DNA from: Bog-473 sp035551835
GTDB taxonomy: Bacteria; Actinomycetota; Acidimicrobiia; Acidimicrobiales; RAAP-2
Direction: 5' to 3'
Length of the DNA stretch: 15,688 nt
NCBI GenBank assembly: GCA_035551835.1
Contig: DASZMN010000063.1
Span: 1 to 15,688 of the forward strand
Shown: in pieces, positions 13,921-15,688 of the stretch
How the letters are laid out: the number at the start of each line of letters is the position of its first letter
Numbering within the stretch: position 1 is the first letter of the stretch
The notes under the pieces: generated by a model
Seen by the model: only the letters and a program-made list of their open reading frames with translations
Told to the model about the DNA's origin: nothing
The model's database searches: none
Translations under genes and position numbers: made by a program

Positions 13921-13926
13921 ATCCTA
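13921..13926 (-). promoter_or_regulatory. -10 box for the anchored four-cysteine protein
   Basis: Minus-strand TAGGAT at 13926-13921 is a good TAnnnT box. GTG 13914 follows 6 nt later, which matches the leaderless spacing at 6316 and 11881. It argues against the TTG at 13920, which the -10 box abuts. Confidence 0.5.
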
Positions 13927-13948
13927 CCCCGGGGGCGCGGAACGCAAC

Positions 13949-13964
13949 CTGACCGTCACGTCAG
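13949..13964. repeat. Small inverted repeat between carotenoid oxygenase and the next gene
   Basis: CTGAC (13949-13953) and GTCAG (13960-13964) enclose 6 nt, in the 66-bp gap just downstream of the oxygenase stop and upstream of the -10 box at 13921-13926. It could be a weak terminator or an operator; a 5-bp stem may be chance. Confidence 0.3.
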
Positions 13965-13980
13965 CCCCGGGTCCGCCGGG

Positions 13981-15342
13981 TCAGCGCCGCTCGGGCACCC
14001 AGTTGCCGTGGAACCCCGCCGGGACGCGCTGGGGGAGCTCGACGACCGCCTGCGGCTCGCCGGTCGGGTCCGCCGCGTTGAGGATGTGCAGGGCCGACGT
14101 GCCGGCGGCGGACGAGTGCACCAGTGCGAGCAGCCATCCGTCGTCCTCGGCGGCGTCAGCGGCGCGCGGGACGAAGACCGCTTCGCCCACGCTCGCGTCG
14201 CGCCCGAACGACCGTTCGACCGACGTGCCGCGCTCGAAGTCGTGGCACACGAGCAGCGACTCGGTCCCGAGGATGTCGTCGGACCGGCTGACGGCCACCG
14301 CGTAGCCATAGCGGTGGCGCCGTCCGACCACCCGCTCGTCGACCCGTGGGAACTCCTGCCCGCGATCGTCGAGGCGCTCCTCCTTGACGGCGCCGCCGTG
14401 CCCATCGAGATGCCAGCGCTCGAGTGTGGGCGCACCCTCGCTGGGGCCCAACAATTGCGTGCGGAACATGGAGGGGTGCCGGACGACGTCGAGGACGACG
14501 CCGTCGCCGCCGGGCTCGTCGTACGCGTTCATGACGTGGAACACGTAGCACGACCCGACGTCGTGCCAGACGACCTCGGTCGAGTCGCCGTCCCGGGGCA
14601 GCAAGCCGACCCGGGACCGGTAGCCCTCCTGCCAGCGGTAGGGGAAGCTGGCACCCGCGGCGGCGGCCTCCATGCTGAAGGTCACGGGCAGGTCCAGCAG
14701 CACCACCGAGCGTTGGGTGATGGCGCAATCGTGCAGGCTGACGGGGCCGCCCATCGTGACCCGGCGGGCCGACCGGATCCGGGCCTGCGCGTCGAGGATG
14801 GTCACCTCGACGTCGTCGCCCCAGCCGAAGAAGTACGACACGGCATAGAGCTCGCCGCTCTGCGGGTCGCGCTTGGGGTGCGCGGTGTAGCCACCGGTCA
14901 GCGTGCCGTCGAAGTCGCACGCCCCGACGGTCGCGAGCTCGTCGGTCAGCTCGTAGGGCAGCGCGCCCGCCTCCACGATGGCGAACGTGCGGCCCGCATG
15001 ACCGATGACGTTGGTGTTCGCAGCGAAATCCATGCCGCCGTGCACCGGGCCGGGCCTCGGCGTCTCGCCGAGCGCCCGGGCCACCTCGGCCGAGCGCACC
15101 CAGCGGTTCCGGTACCACTCGGCCCTCCCGTCGCGCAGGCGGATCCCGTGCACCATGCCGTCGCCCGTGAACCAGTGGTACCTCGCCGGATCCGGCGCCG
15201 TCGCCGGGTTGGGCCCGTTGCGCAGGTACCGCCCGCACAGCTCCACGGGGATGGCACCGGTGACGGCCAAATCGGTCGCCGTGACCTCTTCGTACACCGG
15301 GCCATAGTTCCCCTGCAGGTACGGATTGGTGACGGTGGTCAT
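13981..15342 (-). CDS. Carotenoid oxygenase family (RPE65/CCD) non-haem iron dioxygenase
   Basis: The product is 453 residues, close to the family's usual 450-500. The four iron-binding histidines sit in the expected contexts: TAHPK (His155), SLHDCA (His204), FHVMNAYDE (His269) and GFHGNW (His445) at the C-terminus. Second-shell Glu candidates are Glu331 (EFPRVDER) and Glu387. The N-terminal RNGPNP and WFTGDGMVHGI are family hallmarks. These enzymes split a C=C bond in carotenoids, retinoids or stilbenes with oxygen. Bacterial homologues include apocarotenoid and lignostilbene cleavers, so the substrate is open. No signal peptide is seen. A leadered promoter is visible at 15379-15407, and a GGGGG run about 8 nt before ATG 15342 is the likely ribosome site. 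No carotenoid synthesis gene lies in the window. Confidence 0.92.
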   Translation of the reverse strand: MTTVTNPYLQGNYGPVYEEVTATDLAVTGAIPVELCGRYLRNGPNPATAPDPARYHWFTGDGMVHGIRLRDGRAEWYRNRWVRSAEVARALGETPRPGPVHGGMDFAANTNVIGHAGRTFAIVEAGALPYELTDELATVGACDFDGTLTGGYTAHPKRDPQSGELYAVSYFFGWGDDVEVTILDAQARIRSARRVTMGGPVSLHDCAITQRSVVLLDLPVTFSMEAAAAGASFPYRWQEGYRSRVGLLPRDGDSTEVVWHDVGSCYVFHVMNAYDEPGGDGVVLDVVRHPSMFRTQLLGPSEGAPTLERWHLDGHGGAVKEERLDDRGQEFPRVDERVVGRRHRYGYAVAVSRSDDILGTESLLVCHDFERGTSVERSFGRDASVGEAVFVPRAADAAEDDGWLLALVHSSAAGTSALHILNAADPTGEPQAVVELPQRVPAGFHGNWVPERR

Positions 15343-15378
15343 GCGTGGCCCCCAACGTTGCGGACGAACGAGACCCCC

Positions 15379-15407
15379 AGGTTAGGCACGAAAGGGCGGG
15401 TGGACAA
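15379..15407 (-). promoter_or_regulatory. Sigma-A-like promoter of the carotenoid oxygenase gene
   Basis: On the minus strand TTGTCC (15407-15402), a 17-nt spacer and TAACCT (15384-15379) make the best two-box promoter in the window. It would start transcription near 15371 and give a leader of about 28 nt with a G-rich ribosome site. An 8-bp palindrome CAACGTTG at 15353-15360 lies in that leader. Confidence 0.6.
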
Positions 15408-15466
15408 CGTGTGACCTTTTCGAGGCAGCCCCTGGCAGAAACGCCCATCCGCCGACAGGGCCGCGC

Positions 15467-15472
15467 TATGGT
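15467..15472 (+). promoter_or_regulatory. -10 box of the cold-shock gene
   Basis: TATGGT is a good -10 box. A start near 15480 would give a leader of about 110 nt, which fits the long leaders of cold-shock mRNAs. No clear -35 hexamer is present at 16-18 nt spacing. Confidence 0.4.
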
Positions 15473-15515
15473 TCTCCCCCGAGGGCACCACCACAACAGT
15501 TTGGAAATCCCTCTG

Positions 15516-15567
15516 GCTCGCAAGAGCTACCGGCCATGGCCCCCGAAGAACAGGGCCAAATCTGGCC
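15516..15567 (+). promoter_or_regulatory. Structured 5' leader of the cold-shock gene
   Basis: Three elements sit in the leader. GCTC-GCAA-GAGC (15516-15527) is a hairpin with a GNRA-type tetraloop. GGCCATGGCC (15532-15541) is a 10-bp palindrome. GGCCA-AATC-TGGCC (15554-15567) is a hairpin ending next to the Shine-Dalgarno stretch. The palindrome and the last hairpin share GGCCA/TGGCC arms, so they could pair alternatively. Such leaders can tune cspA translation with temperature; that role here is inference. Confidence 0.5.
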
Positions 15568-15577
15568 AGGAGAGGAG
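15568..15577 (+). promoter_or_regulatory. Ribosome binding site of the cold-shock gene
   Basis: AGGAGAGGAG is a doubled Shine-Dalgarno sequence 10 nt before ATG 15588, directly after the GGCCA/TGGCC hairpin. Refolding of that hairpin could mask or expose it. Confidence 0.6.
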
Positions 15578-15587
15578 TGGATTTTCA

Positions 15588-15688
15588 ATGGCTACTGGTT
15601 CCGTGAAGTGGTTTAACGGTGAGAAGGGCTTCGGCTTCATCACCCAGGACGGTGGAGGCCCCGATGTGTTCGTGCATTACAGCGCGAT
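15588..15688 (+). CDS. CspA-family cold-shock protein (partial, C-terminus beyond right edge)
   Basis: The first 33 codons are present. MATGSVKWFNGEKGFGFI carries the RNP1 motif KGFGFI, and VFVHYSA is RNP2. These are the aromatic nucleic-acid-binding strands of the OB-fold cold-shock domain, which binds single-stranded DNA and RNA and melts mRNA structure. Family members have about 67 residues, so roughly half the gene is present. ATG 15588 is fixed by the doubled Shine-Dalgarno site and the conserved N-terminus. The leader of about 110 nt is typical of self-regulated cold-shock genes. It is divergent from the carotenoid oxygenase gene across 245 bp. The part beyond the window cannot be judged, so no subtype symbol is given. 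Confidence 0.93.
   Translation, partial: MATGSVKWFNGEKGFGFITQDGGGPDVFVHYSA

Noticed and set aside
13885..15414. 509-codon plus-strand frame opposite the carotenoid oxygenase
   Set aside because: The minus-strand product has all four iron histidines and a promoter. The plus-strand translation shows no motif.

Overview
The window is about 15.7 kb of very GC-rich DNA with strong third-position G/C bias, frequent GTG and TTG starts, TAnnnT-type -10 boxes close to start codons, and actinobacterial lipid-catabolism families. This suggests a high-GC actinobacterium. The long Gly/Ser/Thr linkers in the exported proteins and the gene mix recall Acidimicrobiia, but that placement is inference. I see no rRNA, tRNA, CRISPR, insertion sequence or phage gene.

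Layout. (1) 1-2909, minus strand: a two-gene operon, an anchored Ser/Thr/Gly-rich surface protein followed by a membrane-anchored substrate-binding protein that runs off the left edge. The genes overlap by ATGA. The roughly 300 bp upstream carry several inverted repeats. (2) 3208-5054: a divergent pair, a small HD-domain protein with the PhnZ/TmpB-type diiron pattern (minus) and a PAPS-dependent sulfotransferase (plus). (3) 5106-6248, minus: a DUF1214 protein, convergent with the sulfotransferase and divergent from the next block. (4) 6316-13011, plus: an acyl-CoA dehydrogenase, a cysteine-less thiolase-fold protein, a DUF35 zinc-ribbon/OB protein, an AMP-forming acyl-CoA ligase, a short-chain dehydrogenase and a ferritin-like diiron protein. 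(5) 13120-15342, minus: a carotenoid-oxygenase family enzyme, then a membrane-anchored four-cysteine protein of unknown function. (6) 15588 to the right edge, plus: the start of a CspA-type cold-shock gene behind a leader of about 110 nt with small hairpins.

How the genes may work together. Block 4 looks like a short pathway for activating and shortening a carboxylated substrate. The ligase would make a CoA thioester and the dehydrogenase would introduce a double bond. The SDR would act on a hydroxyacyl intermediate. The thiolase-like and DUF35 pair resembles the Ltp2-ChsH2(DUF35) aldolase that removes steroid side chains by retro-aldol cleavage. No MaoC-type hydratase is in the window, so the pathway must borrow one. 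The flanking sulfotransferase, diiron proteins and carotenoid oxygenase suggest terpenoid or sterol-like lipid chemistry, but the substrate cannot be read from sequence.

Regulation. Five genes (starts at 3825, 6248, 6316, 11881 and 13914) have a TAnnnT box 5-8 nt before the start codon and no good Shine-Dalgarno site, as expected for leaderless transcripts. Genes inside the operons, by contrast, generally have clear Shine-Dalgarno sites or overlaps. No gene-free stretch exceeds 300 bp; the longest are 2910-3207 and 15343-15587.
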